Assembly: GCA_041862635.1 (NCBI GenBank)
Contig: JBGVTO010000123.1
Span: 1 to 16,860, forward strand
Length of the DNA stretch: 16,860 nucleotides
Direction: 5' to 3'
DNA from: NIOZ-UU13 sp041862635
GTDB lineage: Bacteria > Planctomycetota > Phycisphaerae > Sedimentisphaerales > Anaerobacaceae
In this document: positions 1 through 7,587 of the stretch, piece after piece
Layout of the letters: each line of letters starts with the position of its first letter
Numbering within the stretch: position 1 is the first letter of the stretch
Made by a program: the position numbers and the translations under genes
Notes under the pieces: model-generated
Told to the model about the DNA's origin: nothing
Database searches by the model: none
Seen by the model: the letters and a program-made list of their open reading frames with translations, nothing else

Positions 1-254
1 GCCGGGTCAGGCATAAGCTGATTACCACTGCTGCCCTGCGGCAGCCGCCCAAGCTCGCTCTCGGTCATCTCTCTAATTCGCGGGACATTTGCGCCTATCT
101 TTTTCAAAATCTCAACCGCAATGCCGCTGTCCTCGCCACAAACCGCGCCTAATAGATGCAATGGTGAGGTAACAGTATGCGACTTGGCCATCGCGAGCTG
201 CTGAGCAGTTGCCAATGCCTCCTGGGCTTTTAGTGTGAATTTATCGAATTTCAT
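1..254 (-). CDS. clpB: ClpB protein disaggregase, N-terminal part (cut by window edge)
   Basis: ATP-dependent cytosolic chaperone that, with DnaK/DnaJ/GrpE, pulls proteins out of aggregates. Only the first 84 codons are in the window; the rest lies left of base 1. The translation begins MKFDKFTLKAQEALATAQQL, the classic start of the ClpB N-terminal domain, followed by the Clp_N-type segment HTVTSPLHLLGAV and a second helix pair (GIAVEILKKIGANV). ATG at 254 is preceded by AGAAGGA with about 7 bases of spacing, so the start is secure. ClpA and ClpC share this fold, but the FDKFT..AQEAL opening fits ClpB best. No CIRCE element is visible upstream; inverted CAATTACA motifs lie there instead. The gene is on the same strand as the exported-protein cluster but 410 bases away and probably has its own promoter. 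Confidence 0.9.
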   Translation of the reverse strand, partial: MKFDKFTLKAQEALATAQQLAMAKSHTVTSPLHLLGAVCGEDSGIAVEILKKIGANVPRIREMTESELGRLPQGSSGNQLMPDP

Positions 255-664
255 AGCCAATCCTTCTTTTACGCAGACGAAATTTCAATTACAGACATAC
301 TTTAATACTCAATAAGTGCAAATAGCGTGCCCGAACAAACCAAAATTGTAATTGCCGTTATAATAAGCAATTACAGCTTTCTTGTTCTTCTGCGTGTGTG
401 CCAATTTGGCAGGTCTAATCGTTTGTTCCGGCGCACTTGCAGCGCATCTGGATAAAACAGCGGATTTCTACAACCTCCCCAGATCGGTTTTTCGTAAACC
501 CCGGCTATTTCAGCATATAGCAGGGGGCAAATATTTCATACGGTGAAGTGTATACTTGCGATTTGGGATTTCTTATCACGGATGGTCCGCGAAGACGGAC
601 TGGAATGTTACCAGACGGCGTTTGGCGAAAATTCTCGGCTCAATAGCGACAGTGCGGTGAGGGC
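255..664. other. Intergenic region between clpB and the lipoprotein gene
   Basis: 410 bases with no supportable gene on either strand. It should hold the clpB promoter (minus strand) and the 3' end of the lipoprotein transcript. Visible structure: an inverted repeat at 347-375, a 13-base palindrome TGCCAATTTGGCA at 399-411, and a small hairpin with arms GTCCG (585-589) and CGGAC (596-600). As minus-strand RNA that hairpin has the loop UCUUCG and sits 65 bases past the lipoprotein stop; it lacks a U tract, so calling it a terminator would be a guess. A weak clpB promoter candidate is TTGCAC with TATGTC 16 bases downstream, read on the minus strand near 295-323. Confidence 0.6.
347..375. promoter_or_regulatory. 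Inverted repeat upstream of clpB (candidate operator)
   Basis: Perfect 9-bp arms TGTAATTGC (347-355) and GCAATTACA (367-375), 11 bases apart. A third copy of the core, CAATTACA, sits at 286-293, about 35 bases before the clpB start. Three copies of one octamer in 90 bases upstream of a heat-shock gene suggest a regulator-binding region. As RNA the repeat could also fold as a weak AT-rich stem. Which protein would bind is unknown. Confidence 0.35.
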
Positions 665-1048
665 TTACTCAATACCAACCCAACCTGTTTTCACATTATA
701 AATGAAGTTACCTCTCAGACGAGTACTGATGTACACACTATCACCATTGATGGCAAAAACAGCTTGCAGCCTTTTGTCTATCTTGATATGTGCTGCTCCT
801 GATCGGGATAGTGCGTCGTGAAGGTCTGTTCCATATTCGAGAATCTGATTATCGGAAAAGCCCGCTCGTCGCATCACTCGTACAATGTCATCGGAGCTTA
901 GAGTGAGTACCTCTTGGTGGTTCAACGGTATGACCTCAAAGCCTCTTTGTGCACAACTAACCACACCAAAAGCCAGAAGCGCCAGCAACAATGACACAAT
1001 AAACACGCCACTGCCACTAATTCTTGTTTTGCGACTCATCGGCTTCAC
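665..1048 (-). CDS. Small predicted lipoprotein, pilotin-sized, downstream of the secretin
   Basis: A 127-residue exported lipoprotein of unrecognised family. After a basic start (MSRKTR) it has a hydrophobic segment (residues 15-30) ending in the lipobox V-V-S-C, with Cys32 as the predicted lipidated residue. The mature part is about 95 residues, mixed alpha/beta, with no motif I can name. The start is GTG at 1048: AAGGAG lies 11 bases upstream, whereas the in-frame ATG at 1039 would be 20 bases away. It begins 27 bases after the secretin stop, so the two are almost certainly co-transcribed. Secretins of type II/III systems and type IV pili often need a small lipoprotein (pilotin) to reach or assemble in the outer membrane. 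A pilotin-like role is therefore a reasonable inference from size, lipobox and position, but not from sequence similarity. Confidence 0.7.
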   Translation of the reverse strand: MKPMSRKTRISGSGVFIVSLLLALLAFGVVSCAQRGFEVIPLNHQEVLTLSSDDIVRVMRRAGFSDNQILEYGTDLHDALSRSGAAHIKIDKRLQAVFAINGDSVYISTRLRGNFIYNVKTGWVGIE

Positions 1049-1075
1049 AGCTCTTTTGTCTCCTTAATATGTTTT

Positions 1076-4000
1076 TCATCTGATCGGACGCGATAAACTT
1101 TCCCGAAGACTCGTCTTAAAATCTCCACCCACTGATCTGATCGAAGGCTGAATTGCAGGCATCTGAGGTTGGGCGAAATCGAGGGGTCGGCTTGACTCCG
1201 GTATTATGTTTGCCGTGACGAAGACAGCGATTTCCCTGCTGGACTCAATGTCGTTTGTACTTTTAAACAGGTTCCCCAATAGCGGAATGTTGCTGAGGCC
1301 TGGGGTGCGCCTCTTCTCCAAACGCGTTCGGTTCTCCGTCAGGCCGGCCAGTGCAACTGTTCCGCCGTTACGAATGCGTACCGTGTTGTTGGATGTTCGC
1401 CGCGTAACAACCGGAAGGTCACTTCCCCTGCCGCGAGGTATGCTGTCACTGACTTCGATGGCCAACTCAAGTGTAATATCGTTATTGTCCCCGATGTGGG
1501 GTGTGATACTTAACCTGGTGCCGGAATCAATTTTCTCCAGCTCAGAACGGGTGTAGTAGTAAGCGGTCATCGGCGAGGTCATCATATAGTACTCTTCAGT
1601 CATGACATTGATTTCCGCCACCTTGCCGTCTTGAGCCAACACCTGAGGTTTAGCCAGAATAGTCACCTCGTCATTCTGAGCGAGCAGGTTAAGCGCTAAC
1701 GTCAGCGAATTGGTGAATGTTGCGTCGGGTGTATAGCCAATTTGGATACCCGACGCTATGCTGCCGCCGAAGTCAAGCATCCCCGCGGTCCCCTTCCCAA
1801 GGAGATCATTGGTAAAAAGACCGGCGTTAATCGTGGGCCAACCCCACTCGACACCCAAGTTCAGCAGGTCGCCACGTTCCAGCACCACAACACGCGCATC
1901 CAGGAGGACCTGGGGTCGATGTCGGTCGATTTGCTTGAGGTCCGAGACGATACGCTCCATCAAAAGCGGCGGTGCTGTAACAACCACTGTGTAGGTGTCG
2001 GTCCCGGGCTGGCCAATTTCGGCCTGAACGTAGGCCTTGAAAGGAGTGGATAAAAGTCCCACTGCTGCCCCAGCCGTGATGTAGTTCAGTTTTATCCGGC
2101 GTGTTTCGCTCACAACCGGGAACAACGCACTTGTTGGGTCCCCTGAACAAACCAGATAATAATACGGTGTCTTCTTGACAACATAAGGAGTGCCGGCCAG
2201 GACAATCTGGAGAGCCCTGTCAAGGGGCACATTTTCAAGCGTGCAGGTTACCACCCCTATGACGGTCTCATCGGGGATAATAGTAACGCCCGCCGTTGAA
2301 GCAATGTCCTGAAGCGCCATGGCGATATCCGCATCAACAAAGACATTGCTGATAAGCGGTACTTGGGGAGCAAGCAGGTTTGGCTCTACCGGAGCTACCT
2401 GCTTGAGCAGAAGGTTTTCCAATTGTGCTCGAATCTTGGCAATATCCCTCTCTAAAGGTGTTTTCGGCTCCTCCTCAACCACAGGAGCTGGCGTAGGCGC
2501 AATGACGGCCTCCGTCCCAGGAGGCATTTTCCACTCAGGGGCTTCCGGCACAATGGCCGTGGGCGCAAGAGGTGTCGGTTCAGTAGGTGTCGGCTCAGAG
2601 GGAGTTGGTGTTGGCTCGACTACGCGCGGCGCAGGACGCCTTGCCGATTCCGGTAAATCATCCCTATAGTTCTCCGTAATGTTAGTGTATGACTTACTCG
2701 GGAACTCGAAACCTTCTCTTGACAACGTAATCTCACCGCTCCAATCATATGGCACTTCAACAGTGAATCTGCCCCTGGAGTCGGTGATAGCGGTGCCTCC
2801 GCCATTATTTGCTGAGACCTGTACACCTTCGACAGGTGTTCCGCCGACCATCACCGCATTGGAGATGGTGAACGTTCGCAGTATCGCAGAATAGTCCTGA
2901 TTCGTCTGGTCCCTGGTAACAACAGGGTACGGTTTATTAGTCGGCCTGAAGGTATAACCTACTTTTGTCGGGGTTATTGTGCCGCGCCAGCCGTAATCCA
3001 CCGTCAATTCGTACTCGCCATTAGCATTAGTTGTCGTGGAACCTCCGCCACTGTCTGCCAATACAAATACATCTTCGACAGGTTCGTCCTTGTCAGAGCG
3101 CATCGTACCAGAGATGGTTTGCTTCAACAACATTGGGATGTAGTTCTGGTCAAACTCAGGGCCAAACAGTTCAGGGTATTGTATCTCAGGCGGGTCAAAG
3201 TTATAACCTGCCTTTGTCGGTGTGACCGCGCCGCTCCAGCCGTAATTAACAACGGCGCTGTAAGTGCCGTCCTCCTTACTAATAACGGCTTTACCCGGAA
3301 AACCTTTCATTATTGCAGAGCCCGTTCCAACAGAACCGCTAATTGCAAAAGTAATCTCTTTCGAAGTGTAGTTCTGGCTCTTCTGGTCTTTGCTAATGAG
3401 ACTGTATACGTTACTGGGCGGGGTGAACTCGTAACCTTCTTTTATGGGCGCAACCGTACCGCTCCAGCCATAGTCAACAGTGGTACTGTACAATCCGCCC
3501 CCACTGGTAACCGGATTACCGGGCAGTCCATCCATTGTTACGCCGTCCATACCAACGGAACCGGAAATGGTTAATGTAATCACTTTCGGACTGTAATCCT
3601 GATTGGTCCGTTCACTGGTAAGTTTAGTGTAGTTCATTGTAGCCGGTTCAAAAGTGTAACCTTCCTTTACCGGCTTGACCGTCCCGCTCCAGCCGTAGTC
3701 AATGCTGGTGCTGTAATAGCCGCTCACATCGGTAAAAACAGCAGCGCCCGGCAGACCCTGCATTTCCACTCCATCCATACCAGCCGTGCCGGATATCGTA
3801 AAGGTCATCACATTCGCAACGTAATCCTGATTAGCCTGTGCGCCTATAAGGTCAGCGTATGTCATTTCAGCCGGCTCAAAAGTATAACCATCCTTCGTTG
3901 GCCTGACCGTGCCGCTCCAGCTGTATTCAACCGTAGCGCTGTAAATGCCGTTCACGCCGGAAGTCGGATTGCCCGGCAGACCGTTCATTACTACACCCTC

Positions 4001-4600
4001 CACTCCAGCGGAACCGGAAATTGTAAAGGTAATCAGTGTACCTCTGTAGTCCTGATTCATCTGGTCCCTGGTAACAGCAGTGTATGGCCTACTGGCTGGC
4101 GTGAAGATGTACCCAACCTTCGTTGGGGCAACCGTGCCATTCCAGTCGTAGTCCACGATGGCCCTGTAAGTGCCGTCACTGCCGGTAATCGGATTACCCG
4201 GCAGACCCTCCATTACTACACCTTCCATACGGGTTGTGCCCGTAATAACAAAGGTCTTCAGCGTTGCCACGTAGTCCTGATTACTTTGGTCGCTGGTAAC
4301 TCTTGGGTAGGGTCTGTTAGCTGGTTCGAAGGTGTAACCAGCCTTTACCGGTGTAACTGTACCGCTCCAGGCGTATTTAACGGTGTCACTATAATTGCCG
4401 TTCTCGTCGGTAACAGGATTGTTCGGCAGACCATTCATCGTTACGCCGCTCAGCCCTGGTACTGAACCGGAGATGGTGTAAGTTATCGCTTTGCCTTCGA
4501 TCGCAGCCTGGACGCTGATGTTGACCGCGCAGAGCAAAGTTACTACGCAGAGGACCACTACGCCGTCCGATAAAACTCTACCGATATTTTTCCTTGCCAT
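1076..4600 (-). CDS. Secretin-family outer-membrane channel with eight N-terminal repeats
   Basis: A 1174-residue exported protein. Residues 1-32 form a signal peptide (hydrophobic run 13-30, cleavage near VQAA). Residues 39-652 are eight repeats of about 75 residues, followed by a Pro/Thr/Glu linker (653-715) and a short helix (715-732). The C-terminal half is a secretin: an STN-like domain (about 748-820, DIAMALQDIASTAGV), a NolW/N1-like domain (830-893, RIKLNYITAGAAVGLL..), then the channel domain (895-1135). Diagnostic motifs are VEWGWP, AKPQVLAQDGKVAEI, GTRLSITPHI and, at about 1098-1112, RRTPGLSNIPLLGNLF, the conserved secretin C-terminal signature. Members form multimeric outer-membrane pores for type II/III secretion, type IV pili or filamentous phage. 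Here no ATPase or platform gene is nearby. ATG 4600 is preceded by AAAGGGA. It is 107 bases from the chaperone-like gene upstream, with a foldable gap between them. Confidence 0.88.
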   Translation of the reverse strand: MARKNIGRVLSDGVVVLCVVTLLCAVNISVQAAIEGKAITYTISGSVPGLSGVTMNGLPNNPVTDENGNYSDTVKYAWSGTVTPVKAGYTFEPANRPYPRVTSDQSNQDYVATLKTFVITGTTRMEGVVMEGLPGNPITGSDGTYRAIVDYDWNGTVAPTKVGYIFTPASRPYTAVTRDQMNQDYRGTLITFTISGSAGVEGVVMNGLPGNPTSGVNGIYSATVEYSWSGTVRPTKDGYTFEPAEMTYADLIGAQANQDYVANVMTFTISGTAGMDGVEMQGLPGAAVFTDVSGYYSTSIDYGWSGTVKPVKEGYTFEPATMNYTKLTSERTNQDYSPKVITLTISGSVGMDGVTMDGLPGNPVTSGGGLYSTTVDYGWSGTVAPIKEGYEFTPPSNVYSLISKDQKSQNYTSKEITFAISGSVGTGSAIMKGFPGKAVISKEDGTYSAVVNYGWSGAVTPTKAGYNFDPPEIQYPELFGPEFDQNYIPMLLKQTISGTMRSDKDEPVEDVFVLADSGGGSTTTNANGEYELTVDYGWRGTITPTKVGYTFRPTNKPYPVVTRDQTNQDYSAILRTFTISNAVMVGGTPVEGVQVSANNGGGTAITDSRGRFTVEVPYDWSGEITLSREGFEFPSKSYTNITENYRDDLPESARRPAPRVVEPTPTPSEPTPTEPTPLAPTAIVPEAPEWKMPPGTEAVIAPTPAPVVEEEPKTPLERDIAKIRAQLENLLLKQVAPVEPNLLAPQVPLISNVFVDADIAMALQDIASTAGVTIIPDETVIGVVTCTLENVPLDRALQIVLAGTPYVVKKTPYYYLVCSGDPTSALFPVVSETRRIKLNYITAGAAVGLLSTPFKAYVQAEIGQPGTDTYTVVVTAPPLLMERIVSDLKQIDRHRPQVLLDARVVVLERGDLLNLGVEWGWPTINAGLFTNDLLGKGTAGMLDFGGSIASGIQIGYTPDATFTNSLTLALNLLAQNDEVTILAKPQVLAQDGKVAEINVMTEEYYMMTSPMTAYYYTRSELEKIDSGTRLSITPHIGDNNDITLELAIEVSDSIPRGRGSDLPVVTRRTSNNTVRIRNGGTVALAGLTENRTRLEKRRTPGLSNIPLLGNLFKSTNDIESSREIAVFVTANIIPESSRPLDFAQPQMPAIQPSIRSVGGDFKTSLRESLSRPIR
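2645..4486 (-). repeat. Eight tandem 75-residue repeats in the secretin N-terminus
   Basis: Units begin at residues 39, 116, 191, 266, 342, 417, 493 and 576. Each follows the pattern TFTISG....GV.M.GLPG......G.Y...V.Y.WSGTV.P.K.GY.F.P....Y......QTNQDY. This resembles carboxypeptidase-regulatory/Cna-B-like beta-sandwich repeats of bacterial surface proteins. Units 2-6 are the most uniform. Units 7 and 8 have a longer first half (GG/GGG turn instead of GLPG), closer to a regular carboxypeptidase-regulatory domain. The repeats are visible in DNA too, for example variants of CCGCTCCAGCCGTAGTC recurring about every 225 bases. The array probably stacks as a rod in the periplasm, or outside if topology is inverted. 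Confidence 0.9.
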
Positions 4601-4629
4601 AAGTCAATGTCCCTTTCTGTAGCCATTAA

Positions 4630-4703
4630 CCGGCAAAACTACAGCTCCTTTGCCTTGTATCGGCAATTCAGCTTGTTTCTTTAGTAAAAAATCACTTTGC
4701 CGG
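4630..4703 (-). promoter_or_regulatory. Structured intercistronic RNA between chaperone-like and secretin genes
   Basis: On the minus-strand transcript an outer stem pairs CCGGCAAA (4703-4696) with TTTGCCGG (4637-4630). Nested inside are AGCT/AGCT and a hairpin TTGCC/GGCAA. The element begins 5 bases after the stop codon of the upstream gene and ends 29 bases before the secretin ATG. It has no terminal U tract, so it is not a normal intrinsic terminator. It could stabilise one cistron, set the ratio of the two proteins, or be a ligand-binding RNA. I compared it by eye with GEMM c-di-GMP riboswitches and it does not match their conserved core. Confidence 0.4.
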
Positions 4704-4707
4704 CGTG

Positions 4708-6381
4708 CTACCATAGAACCTTTATTTTTTCTCCAAGCTCCTCTTCTAACTTCACAACTTCAATAATCCTCCGTTGCCCCTGGGGCACGACACGTATACC
4801 TATTTGTTTGGTCGCTATCTCCCCCGGAGCGTATTCTAAAGCCGCTGCAAGAAGGTATGTACCCGCAGAAACATCTGAAAAATCGATAATTCCAGAGAAA
4901 TCCCTGACCTCAAGCGGCAGCATTAAATCTGACTTGCTGCTGCTGAGCGCTGTCAATGCTCTTGGCCTACCCATTGGGTCTGCTGCGTCTACAACTGCGG
5001 CCCTGCACCTGATAGGGGTAAAGTGGATGCGTCCGAAATTGCCAAACCGGGCGACAATATAATACTGTGAGCCCTCCTTGAGGGCGGGGCTTAGCTTCAT
5101 TCCATGGACGAAAGGTTCGGCACTGATGCTCTCGTCTGTAACACAAATATGTGCGGTTGTTACGCCGCCCTTCTGTCCGTCCGGATAAGTGCTGAATATA
5201 CCAAGAAGCGCATAATAACAGGGATGCATCGCTGCTGATTTCGGCATCGTTGCAGTGATGCGTATGCTCCGCTGACTCATGCTGCGAAGTGTGAAACTCT
5301 CCGGCTCTATCTTCACCCACTCGGTGCAGTCCAAATCATCGCCCTTCAAGTCGCCGAAAGCTACCCCTCGAAGATTACCCGGCAATGCCAAACCTGTTTG
5401 GATGTTGACCGTCTCATCCGAAGCGTTACGGATTTTTACCGCTGTCGTGCGTGTAGCCCCCGGGCGGCAATTTATAAGAATATTACTCGGCAGCACGTCA
5501 AGCGGCGCATCGGTCGCGACCTTCGTAATGCTCGTGTCACCGACAAAATTTAACTCCCTATCAATCCTCTCTGCACGCCGGCCGTCCACATAAAGCACGC
5601 CGGATAGCCTGTAATTCCCGGATGGCAGAGACCGCCCGATGTTATGTTTTAATTTGAATTTGGCCCCCGGGATGATACTGACACCTCTGAATTCCGCATC
5701 GGTAACTTCTCGCCAGTGCCCATCCCAGAAACCTCTGACTTTTGCGAAGGCCTTTAAGTTGGAATAAGTCCCACCATTATTTGAAATATCCATTGAGACT
5801 GTTGTCGTTGGAAGTTTGTCTCCAACGGCCTCAACGAGCTCCATCCCGATGTCCTCAAGCTCTATATTGTGGCGCATTGGCCGACCTTGTACCTCAGCGA
5901 GAACGGGAACCAAAAATCGCAGGATCACATTAATATCTGTCGCGTCGGGCCTGGACCTAAGGGTGGCTAAAATCCCCGCAGTGTAAAATCCACGGATACC
6001 AGGCGGCACCCTTAAAAACACATCTACAGACTGTGCTCTCATTGGGGGAAGGTCAACACCCTCAGGTCTAAATCTTATCCATTCCTTGCACGAAGAAAGA
6101 GCTGATGTGTCAAAATCAACGTTAGGGTCCTCAAGAATTCGCCACTCACCATCCTCATACTGTGTCAGCTCGACTACCGACAAATCTATTGAGTGGGCTT
6201 CGTTAGGGTCGAGGCTTTGAAGGTCGAGGGGCGTCTTGAATATCTTACCGGGGCGGACCGCAAGATCCATCTTCATCGGCTGGACTAAAAACTGGCCAAA
6301 CGCAGGCCCAGCAGACGCAAGTACCGCTATTGCGATAACCAGGGCTATATGATGGCTTTGAATACCATTTTGCTTTCTCAC
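4708..6381 (-). CDS. Secreted tandem chaperone-like / Ig-fold protein
   Basis: A 557-residue exported protein of no family I can name with certainty. The N-terminus is a signal peptide (basic start, hydrophobic ALVIAIAVLASAG, cleavage near AFG-Q at about residue 30). The mature part is two copies of one module, about 36-281 and 295-531. Each has an Ig-like first half resembling periplasmic pilus chaperones or DUF916-like domains, and a second beta-rich half (GME/GMK ... SAGTYLLA/PSGNYRLS). The copies align over CKEWIRFRPEGVDLPPM (from about 98) and CTEWVKIEPESFTLRSM (from about 352). The start is GTG 6381: GGAGG sits exactly 7 bases upstream, and an upstream in-frame TTG at 6396 would place that SD inside the gene. 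It stops 107 bases before the secretin, suggesting one operon. A role as periplasmic chaperone or structural partner for the small secreted proteins upstream is inference. Confidence 0.75.
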   Translation of the reverse strand: MRKQNGIQSHHIALVIAIAVLASAGPAFGQFLVQPMKMDLAVRPGKIFKTPLDLQSLDPNEAHSIDLSVVELTQYEDGEWRILEDPNVDFDTSALSSCKEWIRFRPEGVDLPPMRAQSVDVFLRVPPGIRGFYTAGILATLRSRPDATDINVILRFLVPVLAEVQGRPMRHNIELEDIGMELVEAVGDKLPTTTVSMDISNNGGTYSNLKAFAKVRGFWDGHWREVTDAEFRGVSIIPGAKFKLKHNIGRSLPSGNYRLSGVLYVDGRRAERIDRELNFVGDTSITKVATDAPLDVLPSNILINCRPGATRTTAVKIRNASDETVNIQTGLALPGNLRGVAFGDLKGDDLDCTEWVKIEPESFTLRSMSQRSIRITATMPKSAAMHPCYYALLGIFSTYPDGQKGGVTTAHICVTDESISAEPFVHGMKLSPALKEGSQYYIVARFGNFGRIHFTPIRCRAAVVDAADPMGRPRALTALSSSKSDLMLPLEVRDFSGIIDFSDVSAGTYLLAAALEYAPGEIATKQIGIRVVPQGQRRIIEVVKLEEELGEKIKVLW

Positions 6382-6388
6382 TTTTTTT

Positions 6389-6393
6389 CCTCC
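6389..6393 (-). promoter_or_regulatory. Shine-Dalgarno that decides the start of the chaperone-like gene
   Basis: GGAGG on the minus strand, followed by seven A residues and GTG at 6381. This spacing is ideal and shows that the longer open frame, beginning with TTG at 6396, overstates the protein by five residues. Confidence 0.8.
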
Positions 6394-6396
6394 CAA

Positions 6397-6780
6397 AAGC
6401 TAATTTCCACCAACCGATCACTCTTTGTTATAAAGTCGAATAATATTATTGAAGAGACAATTTCAAAGCTCCTTGTTCGTTCGCCATTCTGAGTTTATTA
6501 TTGCATTTTTTATGGTAAATTTCCGCGATTATGCACCAATATTGCGTCTTTTACCTTTTCGGCAAATTAACATCTTTACTTTTTATAATTCCTTGTAAAA
6601 TCCCCATAAGCACTGCCAATCCCCAATTTTATGCATTTACCCGCCACTTAATATATCCTCGCTTGATAACGACATTTACATTACCTTCCCTTCCCAAGCC
6701 TGCATTTAATTATTACCAAGTTTAACACTTTCCGGCTTGGATGTCAAGTATAATTTGCCCAAAACGCCCAAATTAACAAA
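6397..6780 (-). other. AT-rich leader and upstream region of the chaperone-like gene
   Basis: No gene is supportable here; the short open frames lack SDs and have AT-driven composition. It holds a promoter at 6719-6747, and so about 330 bases of predicted 5' leader before GTG 6381. The leader is A/T-rich on the transcribed strand, with no strong stem that I can see. A motif ATTAACATCTTT at about 6566 recurs in the AT-rich region near 9196. Confidence 0.5.
6719..6747 (-). promoter_or_regulatory. Sigma70-type promoter for the chaperone-like/secretin operon
   Basis: On the minus strand a perfect -35 TTGACA (6747-6742) is followed after exactly 17 bases by TAAACT (6724-6719), a 4/6 match to the -10 consensus. 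Transcription should begin near 6712. The promoter resembles the one at 8821-8849: both share TTGACAT at the left and TGTTAAA at the -10 side, which suggests joint control of the two transcription units. Confidence 0.6.
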
Positions 6781-6785
6781 AATCT

Positions 6786-6831
6786 TTGTAAAAATTTAGG
6801 GAGGGGCAGATTTTACATCCGTCCCTCCCTA
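6786..6831 (-). terminator. Intrinsic terminator after the six-cysteine secreted protein
   Basis: Perfect 9-bp arms TAGGGAGGG (6797-6805) and CCCTCCCTA (6823-6831) with a 17-base loop. Read on the minus strand, the stem is followed by AATTTTTAC. It lies 44 bases past the stop of the 6875-7486 gene, so that transcript probably ends here and the chaperone-like gene depends on its own promoter at 6719-6747. Confidence 0.7.
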
Positions 6832-6874
6832 TATCAACATCTACATACTTTCCTAACAGTCACACCTTTAGGTC

Positions 6875-7486
6875 TTATGTCCCCTGAGGAGCTGTCGGAC
6901 CACCTCCCTGCCAGGTACCTTCCCACGTCGCATAACTTTGGTCGGGTTTAACAGTTATCCAAAGGTCTGCAACTTTGATCTCGTCACCTTGCTGACCGGC
7001 ATCCCAGACCGCGATATCCCAGGCCTTGATACAAACCTTACGTTTGTGCCATTCGCCGTCACCGGGGATTACATCGGGAACATCACCCTCATCAACTGCT
7101 TCATAATAGACTTTTTCCTTGTCGTCTGGCCACCAGGAGACCCTGTTCGCCGTTTTGCCGCTGAGTTTTGCATCGAAGTTGGCTCTTATCTTAATCTCCT
7201 CGCAATCCTCGTAGCACGGGAAGTCTTTTGTTGTGCTCTTCTTGTACGGCTCTTTGTCGCAGGGTATCTGTTTTAGCTTGATCTTATAGTCTCCGCACTT
7301 CTCCAGTTGTACAAAGTAACCCACATCCATATATACAGGTATAGAACATACGGGTACATATATGTACTCATAGGGCCACATACCGTCAAACTTCTGCATG
7401 TTTTTTCCAGGGTCCACTGCTTGTACTGAAGCTGTCAGGAAAGCTACAACTGCAATCGTAAATAAAATTTTCTTTACCATTTTCAT
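6875..7486 (-). CDS. Secreted six-cysteine protein of unknown family
   Basis: A 203-residue exported protein. Signal peptide: M-x-M-VKK, hydrophobic ILFTIAVVAFLTA, cleavage after SVQA (about 23/24). The mature part carries six cysteines (47, 64, 76, 91, 95, 152), suggesting up to three disulfides and therefore an extracytoplasmic location. The middle is rich in Lys, Asp and Tyr; the C-terminal third is beta-rich (VCIKAWDIAVWD..., KVADLWITVKP) and ends in a Gly/Pro/Thr tail. I do not recognise the family. ATG 7486 and ATG 7480 are both possible. The SD AGAGAGGG is too close to the first (2 bases) and better placed for the second (8 bases), so 7480 may be the real start. The gene sits between the other small secreted protein and the chaperone-like gene; it may be a structural subunit or substrate of the cluster. 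Confidence 0.7.
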   Translation of the reverse strand: MKMVKKILFTIAVVAFLTASVQAVDPGKNMQKFDGMWPYEYIYVPVCSIPVYMDVGYFVQLEKCGDYKIKLKQIPCDKEPYKKSTTKDFPCYEDCEEIKIRANFDAKLSGKTANRVSWWPDDKEKVYYEAVDEGDVPDVIPGDGEWHKRKVCIKAWDIAVWDAGQQGDEIKVADLWITVKPDQSYATWEGTWQGGGPTAPQGT

Positions 7487-7587
7487 TTCCCTCTCTTAAT
7501 TCTTATTGCTCCTTAATGCCTTTATTGGCCTGTGGAGCTAATACAGTTCCTTCGCCCAGGCCCAACGAATGCCTGAGCCACACAATC

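Noticed and set aside
255..400. CIRCE/HrcA operator in front of clpB
   Set aside because: TTAGCACTC-N9-GAGTGCTAA and close variants are not present.
585..600. Intrinsic terminator of the lipoprotein gene
   Set aside because: The stem is only 5 bp and has no T tract after it on the minus strand.
1206..3574. Several plus-strand open frames over the secretin gene
   Set aside because: They are antisense shadows of the repeat and secretin codons, low in complexity and without SDs.
2645..4486. CRISPR-like array because of regular spacing of similar DNA
   Set aside because: Similar blocks are codons of a 75-residue protein repeat in one open frame, with diverged copies and no unique spacers; no cas genes are present.
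4630..4703. GEMM c-di-GMP riboswitch
   Set aside because: GGCAAA-like pieces are there, but the conserved GACGCAAAGCC core and tetraloop-receptor layout are missing.
6382..6396. TTG start at 6396 for the chaperone-like gene
   Set aside because: This would place the ideal GGAGG within the coding region; GTG 6381 at 7-base spacing is far better.
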